From NCBI GenBank assembly GCA_020850945.1, contig JADZDR010000049.1:20475-84474 (forward strand): 64,000 nt of DNA, written 5' to 3'. Position numbers and translations under genes: made by a program. This DNA is from Acidimicrobiia bacterium (lineage in GTDB: Bacteria; Actinomycetota; Acidimicrobiia; UBA2766). The number at the start of each line of letters is the position of its first letter. The stretch's first letter is position 1. Shown one piece after another: positions 1-7,826 of the stretch. The notes beneath the pieces are model-generated. The model did not search any database and was not told the DNA's origin. It worked only from the letters and a program-made list of their open reading frames with translations.

Positions 1-382
1 CTGTCCCGTCGTCTCCCCGGAAGCGGCACCGCACGCGTACGATCCCGTCCGGCTGGGGTTCCCCCAGCATGGCAAGTGCCCCCCGGTCGCCGGCAAGGGC
101 CCGGTCCCACGCGAAGTTCGGATCGGCGTACAGCTCCGCTTGCGTGATACCGAAGCGGTCGGCGATCTGGGGACCGATGTACTCGAAGGCGGGAGTGGGG
201 AGGAACCGGTACCGGAAGATCGTGTCGGGTGTGCGCTCGATGATCGCGCGATAGGCACTGCTCTCGATCGTGGCCGCATCCGGGCCACGCCGCTTGCGAA
301 GACGCCTCCTACGCGCGTGATCGGGCAAAGAACCCCCCCTGGGTTCGTGCCTGGAGAGCGGTACTCCTACCGCTCTCCGCAT
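1..382 (-). CDS. PAS-domain protein, N-terminal part (runs off left edge)
   Basis: The reverse strand stays open from an ATG at 382 to the window edge (127 codons). After about 40 basic, low-complexity residues it reads as a PAS sensor fold: AYRAIIERTPDTIFRYRF is the typical first strand and helix, followed by FEYIGPQIADRFGIT and then the conserved YADPNF segment and an FRGDDGT turn. Such domains usually sit ahead of a GGDEF, EAL or histidine kinase output domain, which would lie to the left and cannot be seen. The start is uncertain: GTG at 385 is also possible, and the basic leader may be non-coding. It follows the hydrolase stop by 19 bases on the same strand. Confidence 0.6.
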   Translation of the reverse strand, partial: MRRAVGVPLSRHEPRGGSLPDHARRRRLRKRRGPDAATIESSAYRAIIERTPDTIFRYRFLPTPAFEYIGPQIADRFGITQAELYADPNFAWDRALAGDRGALAMLGEPQPDGIVRVRCRFRGDDGT

Positions 383-401
383 CACTCCCGATGACAGTCC
401 C

Positions 402-1616
402 TCAAGGATCGCGCGATTCGCGCTCGGATGCGACGGGCCGGGTGGGATCGGTCGCACTCTCCCGTCCGGGATCGGGAGTCGAAGTGCGGCCGAACGGTAC
501 GACGACGGGCGAGGGTGCCGGCGCGTCGGCCTCGTCGGCCTCGTCGGCCGCGAACCCGGGTGGGTGGAGGAGACCGAGGCGTGCCTCGGCAAAAGTCGTG
601 ACGTTGGCCCACGTCGTCATGGACTCACGGGCGAGGGGGAGGATGATCGGATAGACGTGGAACACGTTCGGTTCGAGGTCGAGCCAGATCTCGACACCGT
701 GGGCACGGGCACGGTCCGCGAAGTCGAGGATCTCGTCCCGGAACATCTCGTCTTCGCCGACGGCGACGAGCATCGGCGGCAGGCCCGTCATGTCCGCGTA
801 GAGGGGGGAGACGAGCGGATCACGGGGATCGGTCCCGTTCAGGTACGCGTCCACCTCGACCCTGTCGGGGAGGACGTCCTTGCCGGCGTTCGTGTGCCGC
901 GACTGCCCGGACGCCGCGAGGTCGACCTCGGGTGAGAGCAGGACGAGTCCCGCGGGCAACGGCAGCCCGTGGCGGCTCAGAGCGATGCAGAGCGCGGCAG
1001 CCAGACCGCCACCGCCGGAGTCCCCTGCCACGAGGAGGCTGTCGGGCGGGTGCCCGCGGTCGAGGGCCCCGCGATACACGGAGACGGCGTCTTCCAGCGC
1101 GGCCGGGAACGGGAACTCGGGTGCGAGACGGTAGTCGGCGAGGAACACCTGCGTTCGCGTCCGCAGGGCAAACTGTGTCGCGAGCGCCCCGTACATGAGG
1201 GGTGCCGTGGCCAGATAGCCCCCACCGTGGAAGTAGAGGACCGTGCCCCTGTACGGCGGCGTAGCGGGCCTGATCCACTCACCGGGGATGCCTCCGAGGA
1301 CGGCATCCTTGCGCCACTCGACCTCACGCCTCAGGAACGGTGGGGGGAAGACCCAGCCCGAGATGCGGTCGAGCTCCATTTCGACGGAGCGCAGCTCGTC
1401 GGTGCGGAGCCGCTGTGCGAAACCGAGGAAGCTCTTCATCGCCGCCTGGATCACCTGGCGGGACACGGACCACTCGGGGTCACGGGGCCCTCCGACCGAG
1501 GAGGAGGCCAGTCCCCGTGTGATACCCCCGGCCAGTGTGAGGACGAGGCTCCCGAGGGTCCGAGCCGTAGCGAGCTTCGAAGCCGTCGGCACATCCGGCC
1601 GTTCTCCCATCGACAT
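402..1616 (-). CDS. alpha/beta hydrolase, hormone-sensitive-lipase-like esterase
   Basis: A 404-residue family IV (HSL-type) esterase or lipase. It shows the oxyanion-hole motif HGGG (residues 130-133), the nucleophile elbow GDSGG with Ser200, a probable acid in VGEDEMF (Asp289) and His320 in NVFHVYP. The substrate is likely a medium or short acyl ester; the true one is unknown. The N-terminal 50 residues contain a hydrophobic stretch (LGSLVLTLAGG) that could anchor it. The C-terminal 50 residues are a disordered Ala/Asp/Pro tail built partly on a 9-base repeat. I chose ATG 1616 because an earlier in-frame TTG or ATG near 1700 would overlap the upstream gene; ATG 1610 is an alternative. No clear Shine-Dalgarno site is visible. 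Confidence 0.85.
   Translation of the reverse strand: MSMGERPDVPTASKLATARTLGSLVLTLAGGITRGLASSSVGGPRDPEWSVSRQVIQAAMKSFLGFAQRLRTDELRSVEMELDRISGWVFPPPFLRREVEWRKDAVLGGIPGEWIRPATPPYRGTVLYFHGGGYLATAPLMYGALATQFALRTRTQVFLADYRLAPEFPFPAALEDAVSVYRGALDRGHPPDSLLVAGDSGGGGLAAALCIALSRHGLPLPAGLVLLSPEVDLAASGQSRHTNAGKDVLPDRVEVDAYLNGTDPRDPLVSPLYADMTGLPPMLVAVGEDEMFRDEILDFADRARAHGVEIWLDLEPNVFHVYPIILPLARESMTTWANVTTFAEARLGLLHPPGFAADEADEADAPAPSPVVVPFGRTSTPDPGRESATDPTRPVASERESRDP
523..549. repeat. 9-bp tandem repeat, three units, in hydrolase tail
   Basis: Three consecutive copies of tcgtcggcc (the first has gc for tc at its start) encode the Ala-Asp-Glu repeat in the C-terminal tail of the hydrolase. Length variation here would leave the reading frame intact. 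Confidence 0.7.
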
Positions 1617-1656
1617 GGGAGAAGGGTAGAGGCGTGTGCAGAGCCGCCGAGCCGTG

Positions 1657-2967
1657 TCAGGGGAGCAGGAGCGGTTCGGTGGCGGCAGCGGCCTGAGCAC
1701 CCGATCGGCATTCGACTGAGATGGTGTGCGAGCCCGTGGGCACGTCCTCGAAGACCGCTTGGCCGCTGCCTTTCAGGCCGCCGCGTGGTATGCCGAACGA
1801 GGGGCTTACGCCGCACGTGTCGCCGTTCGACCACCAGGTGAGGGTGATCCGGTAGAGGGCAGGCGTCGCGCCGGGTGGCCTGAGCACTTCGACCGTCGAG
1901 TTGACGGCGTCGAAGCGGACCGTGCGATCGGGGACGAGCGGTCGGTCCCCCACCGGCGTGGGCAGGGTCGTCGTCAACGGCGGTGCTGCCGTCACGGGTG
2001 GAGGGGGAGTGGAGTCCGCCGCCGGGGGGGAGGCATCCGGGTCGGATGCTGCTGCGCTCGGAGGACCATCCCCGAGGTCACGAGGAACGTCATCCGCGTT
2101 GGCGGCGGCAGGGGGCGACAGATCCTGCGAGGCAGGTCCCGTGCCGTGACGACGCAGTACGACGGCCGAGGTGCCGGCGAGGGTGAGGAGGAGGACCGAG
2201 AGCGCGAGGGCGAGCGCCCGCGACCCTTTGGGGGAGCGGCGCCGGGGCGGGATGCCGTGCGCGCCCACGGACGGGTCGGCGAGGAGCCTGCGGCGCTGCA
2301 GCTCTTCGCTGATGCGGGACCGTGTCGTGCTGGGTAGAAGGTCGGGCCCCGCACTTGCGAGATCGGAGACGGGATCCACGGACTTGTCGATCACGAAGCT
2401 GCACATTCGACACTTGTTCGCGTGCAGGAGGAGGGGTGGGACGAGGTCGGTGTCGAACCGGCTTTCCTCGCCCACCCAGGAAGCAAGTCGATTGCATAGC
2501 GGCCGGCCGCCGTTCCAGAGGGCGAGGGCGTGCGAAACGGCGGTTGCCCCGCGCCGTGCAAGTTCCAGGGTTGTCGCCACCTCGGCCTCACTGCAACCGA
2601 GAACGATGCCGGCCTGCGAGCAGGTGTGACCGAGTCGATCGCAGAGCTGGAGGGTGGTGCTCTGCAGCTCGGGCAGCCAGCGGAGCGCATCCCGGCCCTC
2701 GAAAGCCGTTGCCGGCGAGATCGGCGGTCCGGGGCATTCGAGGCGGGCGCGGCGCACGTGGGTGAGGAGGCCGAGGAGGGTGCGGCCGGTCCCACCCGCC
2801 CGGTCGGCCTCATACGACGCGTAGGCGGCTCCGAGAACGGCAGGGACTGAGCTCGACCCGGTGTCACCGGCGAGACAGAACGCGTACGCGTCATCGATGG
2901 TCTCGAGGAAGAAGTCCCGGAAACTCCGATCCCGTGCTGCAAGCGCGGGTGCTGTCGTGACCGCCAT
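1657..2967 (-). CDS. degenerate sigma-70-like domain fused to zinc anti-sigma motif, membrane anchored
   Basis: 436 residues with no single-family match that I recognise, but with readable parts in order. Residues 17-55 (DFFLETIDDAYAFCLAGD and on) resemble ECF sigma region 2. Residues 100-142, with LCDRLGHTCSQAGIVLGCS, resemble sigma region 4 with its helix-turn-helix. Cys158 and the HxxxCxxC at His182, Cys186 and Cys189 form the zinc site of ZAS anti-sigma domains. One membrane helix lies at about 250-271, then a Pro/Ala-rich linker and a beta-rich outer domain (about 350-436) with Cys pairs. Inside-to-outside topology suggests a surface sensor that binds a sigma factor. It lies near a divergent ECF sigma gene at 3217. 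Gene order and both half-domains are seen; the regulatory role is inferred. Confidence 0.75.
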   Translation of the reverse strand: MAVTTAPALAARDRSFRDFFLETIDDAYAFCLAGDTGSSSVPAVLGAAYASYEADRAGGTGRTLLGLLTHVRRARLECPGPPISPATAFEGRDALRWLPELQSTTLQLCDRLGHTCSQAGIVLGCSEAEVATTLELARRGATAVSHALALWNGGRPLCNRLASWVGEESRFDTDLVPPLLLHANKCRMCSFVIDKSVDPVSDLASAGPDLLPSTTRSRISEELQRRRLLADPSVGAHGIPPRRRSPKGSRALALALSVLLLTLAGTSAVVLRRHGTGPASQDLSPPAAANADDVPRDLGDGPPSAAASDPDASPPAADSTPPPPVTAAPPLTTTLPTPVGDRPLVPDRTVRFDAVNSTVEVLRPPGATPALYRITLTWWSNGDTCGVSPSFGIPRGGLKGSGQAVFEDVPTGSHTISVECRSGAQAAAATEPLLLP

Positions 2968-2975
2968 TCGCCCAG

Positions 2976-3022
2976 TCCGCCAATCACAAACCCCCCTGAG
3001 TATTCCGTTTCGGATTGGCGGA
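2976..3022. promoter_or_regulatory. inverted repeat upstream of the sigma-like gene
   Basis: A perfect 10-base inverted repeat, TCCGCCAATC (2976-2985) and GATTGGCGGA (3013-3022), is separated by 27 bases. The left arm lies 9 bases upstream of the ATG of the minus-strand sigma-like gene. It could be a two-half-site operator or an mRNA hairpin hiding the start. No binding protein is known. Confidence 0.4.
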
Positions 3023-3115
3023 ATCCTTGTGAGTGGCGGGCGCGTAGTCTTCCCGGGGTTGGTTTCGCTGTGTGGTGTCCGAATCGGACTACCTTCTCCA
3101 GCGGCGCACCCAGAT

Positions 3116-3187
3116 GGCGGAGTAGCTCAGTGGCAGAGCAAGCGGCTCATAATCGCTGTGTCGGCGGTTCGAACCCGCCCTCCGCTA
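3116..3187 (+). tRNA. tRNA-Met (CAT)
   Basis: Full cloverleaf: acceptor 3116-3122 pairs with 3180-3186 (first pair G-U), T8 A9 G10 follow, the D arm is GCTC/GAGC, the anticodon loop is CTCATAA with anticodon CAT, and the T arm is GGCGG TTCGAAC CCGCC. The discriminator is A3187 and CCA is not encoded. The acceptor lacks the initiator C1-A72 mismatch, so this is an elongator tRNA. A lysidine-modified Ile2 tRNA also has CAT and cannot be excluded by sequence alone. Confidence 0.92.
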
Positions 3188-3216
3188 CATGACGGTAGAT
3201 TGAAGGTCGGAATACC

Positions 3217-3876
3217 TTGCAGGCGGGCGGAAACGCGCCGGGGGCCGGCGTGGTCGAAGAAGAAGTCGAGGTCGTCACGGTCGGCTCGAAGATCGGCGCG
3301 GATCTGATCGAGCGAGCTGTCAATGGCGACCAGACAGCATTCGAGGAAATCGTACGTCGGACGTATTCGGACATGTACGGATTGGCTCTCCGCCTGTTGG
3401 GTGACGAGGACGACGCCCGGGACGTCCTGCAGGAGGCGTACCTGCGCGTGCACAGGTCTCTCGCGGGCTTCCGGGGTGACGCGGCGTTCGAGACGTGGCT
3501 CTACCGCATCACCGCAAATGCCGCGTACACGTTCCTGCGCAAGCGCAAGCGCAGTCGGACGGAGAGCCTCGACAGCATCGAGGAGCCGGAGTCGACGTCT
3601 CCTGAACCCGAGGAGGTGTCACAGTCCTCCCACCTGCGCGAGGTGCTCGAGCACCATCTCATGGCTCTCCCCGTCCCCCAGCGCACGGTCGTGGTCATGA
3701 AGGACGTGTACGGATTGTCGCATGAGGCCATTGCGGCCGAGCTCGGGATCACGGTGACAGCGGCGAAGGTCCGTCTGCATCGGGCGCGGCGACGGCTGCG
3801 GGCGGCGCTCGAGGCGGATGGTGAGATCGATGGTGTCACGGGTCGTGAGAGAGGAGACGCGGATGCCCTTTCTTGA
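3217..3876 (+). CDS. RNA polymerase ECF-family sigma factor
   Basis: A 219-residue group IV sigma factor. Region 2 is FEEIVRRTYSDMYGLALRL with the core-binding GDEDDARDVLQEAYLRV, and WLYRITANAAY belongs to region 2.4. A Ser/Glu/Pro linker joins it to region 4, LPVPQRTVVVMKDVYGLSHEAIAAELGI, the DNA-binding helix-turn-helix. It should direct polymerase to a stress-type promoter set. I used TTG 3217, which has GAAGG about 10 bases upstream; GTG 3250 is a possible alternative. The next gene starts inside its 3' end, so the two are probably translationally coupled, as sigma and anti-sigma genes often are. Confidence 0.93.
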   Translation: MQAGGNAPGAGVVEEEVEVVTVGSKIGADLIERAVNGDQTAFEEIVRRTYSDMYGLALRLLGDEDDARDVLQEAYLRVHRSLAGFRGDAAFETWLYRITANAAYTFLRKRKRSRTESLDSIEEPESTSPEPEEVSQSSHLREVLEHHLMALPVPQRTVVVMKDVYGLSHEAIAAELGITVTAAKVRLHRARRRLRAALEADGEIDGVTGRERGDADALS

Positions 3877-4327
3877 CCGATTGCGCGTGACGCGGCGCGG
3901 GGGGCGCGCCGACATCATCGACTTCCCCGGTGTCACACGGGCAGGTGGCACGCAGACCACGGATCCCGGCGCCCCCGGAGACGCCTCGACCTTGCCCGAG
4001 GCCCCGTCGGTGACATCGTATGAGCAGGCGATGGTGCGCCTGCGCGAGGACCATCCCCCCGCACCGTCGGAGCTCGTGGACGACATCCTCGCCTACGTCT
4101 TCTCCGTGAGCGAAGAGGACCTGCCCGAACAAAAGCTCCGCATCCGCTGGTTCCTGATAGGCGGGGCGGTGGCCGCGACGGTGGTACTCGCTGTCGTCGG
4201 TGTCGTCCTCCTGCGGCGTGGATGGGTCCCTGGCACGCCGGCCGGGCGGGCGGGCGGCACACGTAGACGGACGGGGCGGGAACTGATGGAGACCCTGGGC
4301 CTACACCTTCGCACAGGCACGGGGTAG
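3863..4327 (+). CDS. single-pass membrane protein coupled to ECF sigma gene
   Basis: 154 residues, family not recognised. The first 95 are cytoplasmic-type and acidic (SYEQAMVRLREDHPPAPSE, then LVDDILAYVFSVSEEDL), followed by one strong membrane helix at about 96-118 (WFLIGGAVAATVVLAVVGV) and a basic tail. ATG 3863 has a good GAGGAG site 6 bases upstream and overlaps the sigma gene by 14 bases. Position and topology fit an anti-sigma factor or a co-regulator, but the HxxxCxxC zinc motif is missing, so the role is inferred only. The helical LVDDILAYVF segment is the likeliest sigma contact. Confidence 0.75.
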   Translation: MPFLDRLRVTRRGGRADIIDFPGVTRAGGTQTTDPGAPGDASTLPEAPSVTSYEQAMVRLREDHPPAPSELVDDILAYVFSVSEEDLPEQKLRIRWFLIGGAVAATVVLAVVGVVLLRRGWVPGTPAGRAGGTRRRTGRELMETLGLHLRTGTG

Positions 4328-4346
4328 ACGCACGCACCTCGCCTGA

Positions 4347-4375
4347 GGATGATGGCCAGGGTGTGTGTCTATACT
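4347..4375 (+). promoter_or_regulatory. putative promoter for tRNA-Trp/secE/nusG
   Basis: A consensus-like -10 TATACT lies at 4370-4375. The -35 position 17 bases upstream (GGATGA) is poor. Transcription would start near 4382 and read through tRNA-Trp into secE-nusG. The rest of 4328-4478 shows nothing else. Confidence 0.45.
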
Positions 4376-4478
4376 GCTCCGAGCCGCGTGCCCTCTTTCG
4401 CCGGCGAGTCCTCGGCACCGTGGATGTCCCTCCTGTGCATGTGGTCGGCCCTGAGAGGGCGGACATGTGGCCGGACAG

Positions 4479-4552
4479 AGGGGCGTAGCTCAACCCGGTA
4501 GAGCACCGGTCTCCAAAACCGGCGGTCGGGGGTTCGAATCCCTCCGCCCCTG
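4479..4552 (+). tRNA. tRNA-Trp (CCA)
   Basis: Acceptor AGGGGCG (4479-4485) pairs perfectly with CGCCCCT (4545-4551). The anticodon stem is CCGGT/ACCGG around loop CTCCAAA, giving anticodon CCA. The T loop is TTCGAAT, discriminator G4552, and the 3' CCA is not encoded. tRNA-Trp directly before secE-nusG is the usual actinobacterial arrangement. Confidence 0.96.
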
Positions 4553-4586
4553 CGACGCAGAAGAACGCACCAGAGGACAGACCGAC

Positions 4587-4877
4587 TTGAACCGACAGCT
4601 CAAGAGGATGCAGGCCCGGGAGGACCGGCGTACCGATCCGAAGGAAAAGACGCCGCGCCGTCCGTCACCCCAGCAGCTCGCGCAGAAGAAGCGCGTCGGC
4701 GCGAAGCAGTTCACGCAAGAAGTGATCGGCGAGTTGCGCAAGGTCCTCTGGCCGACACGCCAGCAGGTGACGACATCCTCTGTCATCGTCGTCATCGTCG
4801 TGGTCGTCATGACGACACTCATCTGGGCGCTCGATCTGGGCATCTCCCGTGTCATCGACTTGGTGTACGGATCATGA
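4587..4877 (+). CDS. secE: preprotein translocase subunit SecE
   Basis: 96 residues: a basic cytoplasmic head, the conserved amphipathic segment [20 protein letters not shown] that lies on SecY, and one C-terminal membrane helix ([17 protein letters not shown]). It clamps SecY in the Sec translocon. TTG 4587 is chosen because AGAGGA lies 9 bases upstream; the ATG at 4608 has its purine run touching the codon. It starts 34 bases after tRNA-Trp and overlaps nusG by the ATGA tetranucleotide. Confidence 0.93.
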   Translation: MNRQLKRMQAREDRRTDPKEKTPRRPSPQQLAQKKRVGAKQFTQEVIGELRKVLWPTRQQVTTSSVIVVIVVVVMTTLIWALDLGISRVIDLVYGS

Positions 4878-5629
4878 CCGAGAACACGACGGACAACTCC
4901 GGGCACGATACGGCGGCTGCGTGGACGTCAGGCGAGCCCACCTCCGAGGGAGACGCTGTGGGGACCGAGGTCGAGGTGGCGGCTGTGGCCGTCGACACGG
5001 CTCCGCCCCCCCTGCCCGAGGTGGTCGAATCCGAGACCGAGGCGGTCGAGGCCGATGGCGAGATCGAGGGTGAGATCGAGAAACCCGAGATCAGTCCGTA
5101 CGACCGGCCGGGCGACTGGTTCGTCGTGCACACCTACGCGGGCCACGAGAAGCAGGTCGAGTCGAATCTGAAGAGCCGCATCGAGTCCATGAACATGGAG
5201 AACGACATCTTCGAGATCGTCATCCCCATGGAGGACGTCGTCGAGTTCAAGGCCGGCAAGAAGAAGGTCGTGCCGAAGAAGATCTTTCCCGGCTACCTGC
5301 TCGTCCGCATGTACCTCAACGACGACTCGTGGATGTGCGTGCGGCACACGCCCGGTGTCACGGGCTTCGTCTCGTCGGGCACGAAGCCGATTCCGCTCTC
5401 GCGTCGCGAGGTCGAGCGCATCCTGCAGGTGAAGCCCGACAAGAAGATCAGGCCCCGTCTCGAGTGGGAGGTCGGCCAGACCGTGCGGGTCATGGGTGGA
5501 CCTTTCGCCGACTTCGACGGCACCATTGCAGAGATCAATGTCGATCAGTCCCGACTCAAGGTCCTCGTGAACATCTTCGGTCGCGAGACTCCCGTCGAGC
5601 TCGGCTTCGACGACGTGATGAAGGTCTGA
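4874..5629 (+). CDS. nusG: transcription termination/antitermination factor NusG
   Basis: 251 residues. After an acidic, Ala/Glu-rich N-terminal extension of about 75 residues come the NGN domain ([16 protein letters not shown], and [10 protein letters not shown] that contacts the beta-prime clamp) and a KOW domain ([19 protein letters not shown]). It binds elongating polymerase and couples it to Rho or to ribosomal S10. The acidic extension is seen in other actinobacterial NusG proteins. ATG overlaps the secE stop. Confidence 0.96.
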   Translation: MTENTTDNSGHDTAAAWTSGEPTSEGDAVGTEVEVAAVAVDTAPPPLPEVVESETEAVEADGEIEGEIEKPEISPYDRPGDWFVVHTYAGHEKQVESNLKSRIESMNMENDIFEIVIPMEDVVEFKAGKKKVVPKKIFPGYLLVRMYLNDDSWMCVRHTPGVTGFVSSGTKPIPLSRREVERILQVKPDKKIRPRLEWEVGQTVRVMGGPFADFDGTIAEINVDQSRLKVLVNIFGRETPVELGFDDVMKV

Positions 5630-5664
5630 AGCCAGGTCAATCGCATTCAGCTCCGAGGTGAACC

Positions 5665-6090
5665 ATGGGACGCAAACGCGTCGTCACAGTCGTGAAACTC
5701 CAGATCCCCGCCGGACAGGCAACCCCGGCACCGCCCGTCGGGACCGCTCTCGGTCCCCACGGTGTGCAGATCATGGACTTCTGCAAGGCCTACAACGACC
5801 AGACGCAGAGCAAGACAGGCCAGATCATCCCTGTCGAGATCACGATCTTCGAAGACCGATCCTTCACGTTCGTGACCAAGACTCCCCCCGCGTCGTTCCT
5901 GATCAAGCAGGCGGCCGGGCTCGAGAAGGCGTCAGGCGACCCGCTGCGCGAGAAGGTGGGGTCGATCACGCGTGACCAGGTCCGCACGATCGCCGAGGAG
6001 AAGATGCAGGATCTCAACGCCAACGATGTCGAGGCGGCCATGCGCATGGTCGAGGGTACGGCCCGCTCCATGGGCGTGACCGTCCAGTAG
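5665..6090 (+). CDS. rplK: 50S ribosomal protein L11
   Basis: 141 residues, normal length. It has the N-terminal domain with the Pro-rich [19 protein letters not shown] signature and the C-terminal rRNA-binding domain ([20 protein letters not shown] and on). It forms the GTPase-associated stalk base with 23S rRNA and is the thiopeptide site. ATG 5665 follows GAGGTGA, 35 bases after nusG. Confidence 0.98.
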   Translation: MGRKRVVTVVKLQIPAGQATPAPPVGTALGPHGVQIMDFCKAYNDQTQSKTGQIIPVEITIFEDRSFTFVTKTPPASFLIKQAAGLEKASGDPLREKVGSITRDQVRTIAEEKMQDLNANDVEAAMRMVEGTARSMGVTVQ

Positions 6091-6145
6091 CAGGCCACGA
6101 GTGGGAGGTGGGATCGACCCACCGCACGCACCACGAGGAGGAACC

Positions 6146-6853
6146 ATGTCCAAGAACGGCAAGCGGTTCGAGAACGCGATCCGCCAGTACGACCGGTCGG
6201 CCGTCCATCCCCCGGCTGAGGCGTTCGCGCTCGTGCGGACGCTTGCGACCGCCAAGTTCGACGAGACCGTCGAGGTCGCGATCAAGCTCGGTATCGACGC
6301 CCGCAAAGCGGACCAGGCAGTGCGGGGCACTGTCGCCCTACCCCACGGCGTCGGCAAGGACGTGCGTGTCGCCGTCTTCGCGCAGGGGGACGCGGCCCGC
6401 TCCGCCGAGGAGGCCGGAGCCGACTTCGTGGGCGGTGACGATCTCGTCGAGCAGGTGGAGGGGGGCATGTTCGACTTCGATGTGGCGATCGCGTCGCCTG
6501 ACATGATGAGCAAGGTCGGCAAGCTCGGCAAGATCCTCGGTCCCCGCGGGCTCATGCCGAACCCCAAGTCCGGCACCGTCACACCGGACGTCGGGTCCGC
6601 CGTGGGTGAGTTCAAGGCAGGAAAGGTCGAGTACCGCAACGACCGGTTCGGGAACGTGCACATGGTCCTCGGCAAGGCGAGCTTCGACGCCACCAAGCTG
6701 CTCGAGAACTACGCGGCCGCAGTCGAGGAGATCCAGCGCGTGAAGCCGGCCGCGGCGAAGGGTCGCTACATCCGCGGGATCACGGTCTCGTCCACGATGA
6801 GTCCCGGCGTCAAGATCGACCCCGCCAACCCACTGCCGGCAGCCGAGGCGTAG
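6146..6853 (+). CDS. rplA: 50S ribosomal protein L1
   Basis: 235 residues with the L1 signatures [20 protein letters not shown] and [14 protein letters not shown]. It binds the mobile L1 stalk of 23S rRNA and in many bacteria represses its own operon through a mimic on the mRNA. ATG 6146 has a strong GAGGAGG site; in-frame GTG 6101 is too far upstream. Last gene before a large inverted repeat, so the L11 operon probably ends here rather than reading into rplJ. Confidence 0.97.
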   Translation: MSKNGKRFENAIRQYDRSAVHPPAEAFALVRTLATAKFDETVEVAIKLGIDARKADQAVRGTVALPHGVGKDVRVAVFAQGDAARSAEEAGADFVGGDDLVEQVEGGMFDFDVAIASPDMMSKVGKLGKILGPRGLMPNPKSGTVTPDVGSAVGEFKAGKVEYRNDRFGNVHMVLGKASFDATKLLENYAAAVEEIQRVKPAAAKGRYIRGITVSSTMSPGVKIDPANPLPAAEA

Positions 6854-6958
6854 GGGCTGTAGCCCCGCCGTTCTTGCGCGCGAAGCGCAATCCTGCGCGC
6901 GATTCGACACGGCTGCGGCGCGATCCGCGCGCAGGAGCGCGGATCGCGCGCAAGAACG
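6853..6958. terminator. nested inverted repeats between convergent genes, probable bidirectional terminator
   Basis: Three nested elements. GGGGCT/AGCCCC at 6853-6866 begins in the rplA stop codon. A perfect 14-base outer inverted repeat has arms CGTTCTTGCGCGCG (6869-6882) and its complement (6945-6958). Inside the right half, GCGATCCGCG pairs with CGCGGATCGC. There is no long T run, but the element fills the gap between rplA (+) and the secreted-protein gene (-), where a two-way stop is expected. Confidence 0.6.
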
Positions 6959-6963
6959 ATGGG

Positions 6964-7527
6964 CTAGAACCCGGTGACGTTGATCCCACCGGAGACGAGG
7001 CTGCCGGACAGTTGAACGTCCTTGAGCTGGTTGCAGAACGCCGGTTCCCAACCACTGACCACACAATTGGTCACGAGAGTCGGCGAGGAGAACGAGCCCT
7101 GGCCGGTGTCGCTGTTGAAAGTCATGCTGACACTGCGCGTGTAAAGGCGAGGAACGCCTGAGTGCGTCTGAGTCAACGACATCGAGGTTCCGCTGAGAGC
7201 GAGCTGGTTGCCCGATTTCGCAGCCGAACCGAAGAAGAAGTCGTCCCCTCCCGGGACCGGCGACACCCTGAGATTCCCGAAACAGACACCGAAGCAGCTC
7301 ACGGCGATCTTCGCGGTCCACGCGTCGTCGGGGGCGGCGTATGTCTCCCAGGGAGTCCACACGCAAGGGTCGCCGCACGTGCGGGCGGAGTAGGTGGTGG
7401 GCCCGGAGAACGTCGCCGTACCTTTCACGCTGGTCACCAAAGTGGCGGCTGATGCCGGTTCGGCCGTCGCGGTCATCGCCAGTCCGATGGCGATCGCAAG
7501 TACTGCAGCCAGCATTCCTCTTCTCAT
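6964..7527 (-). CDS. secreted protein of unknown function
   Basis: 187 residues with a classic Sec signal peptide (MRRGMLAAVLAIAIGLAMTA then TAEPASA, likely cleaved after Ala-Ser-Ala near residue 27). The mature part is rich in Ser, Thr and Gly and predicted to be all beta, with six cysteines in pairs (ARTCGDPCVW, SCFGVCFG, TNC and AFC) that could form disulfides. I recognise no family. GAAGGAGGA lies 7 bases before ATG 7527, one of the strongest ribosome sites here, so it is probably well expressed. It is inserted against the grain between rplA and rplJ. Confidence 0.8.
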   Translation of the reverse strand: MRRGMLAAVLAIAIGLAMTATAEPASAATLVTSVKGTATFSGPTTYSARTCGDPCVWTPWETYAAPDDAWTAKIAVSCFGVCFGNLRVSPVPGGDDFFFGSAAKSGNQLALSGTSMSLTQTHSGVPRLYTRSVSMTFNSDTGQGSFSSPTLVTNCVVSGWEPAFCNQLKDVQLSGSLVSGGINVTGF

Positions 7528-7826
7528 GTTTCCTCCTTCGTTCCCCGTTCTTGCAGGAGAGTGTCCGGCGATGCCCGGATCTTTCCGACGCTCGCGCCAG
7601 TGCCCTCGGCTGAGTCGCTCAGCGCGCCGCCCCCGTCCGACCTTGCACCAGGCTCCGAAAGCACAGCTAGACTTCGCAGTCGGCCGAAGACCGCAGGTCG
7701 TGAATCGCCGGGCAGATATCCCCGGCTCCCTGCGCAGGCACCTCCCACCCGCGGCACGTACGCGCGCCGGATGCGGGGAGTCTGCGTCTTCGCCGGAGAT
7801 CGAACAGGACGCACGAGGAGGTGCCG
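7528..7826 (+). promoter_or_regulatory. rplJ promoter and leader
   Basis: No gene in these 299 bases. A candidate promoter is TTGCAC (7643-7648) with TAGACT (7668-7673), spacing a long 19. Downstream there is a leader of about 145 bases containing GC-rich self-complementary stretches (CCGGG with CCCGG near 7710-7725; CCCGC with GCGGG near 7750-7780). L10 operons commonly carry a leader bound by the L10-L7/L12 complex; I infer that role and cannot confirm the specific fold. Confidence 0.4.
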
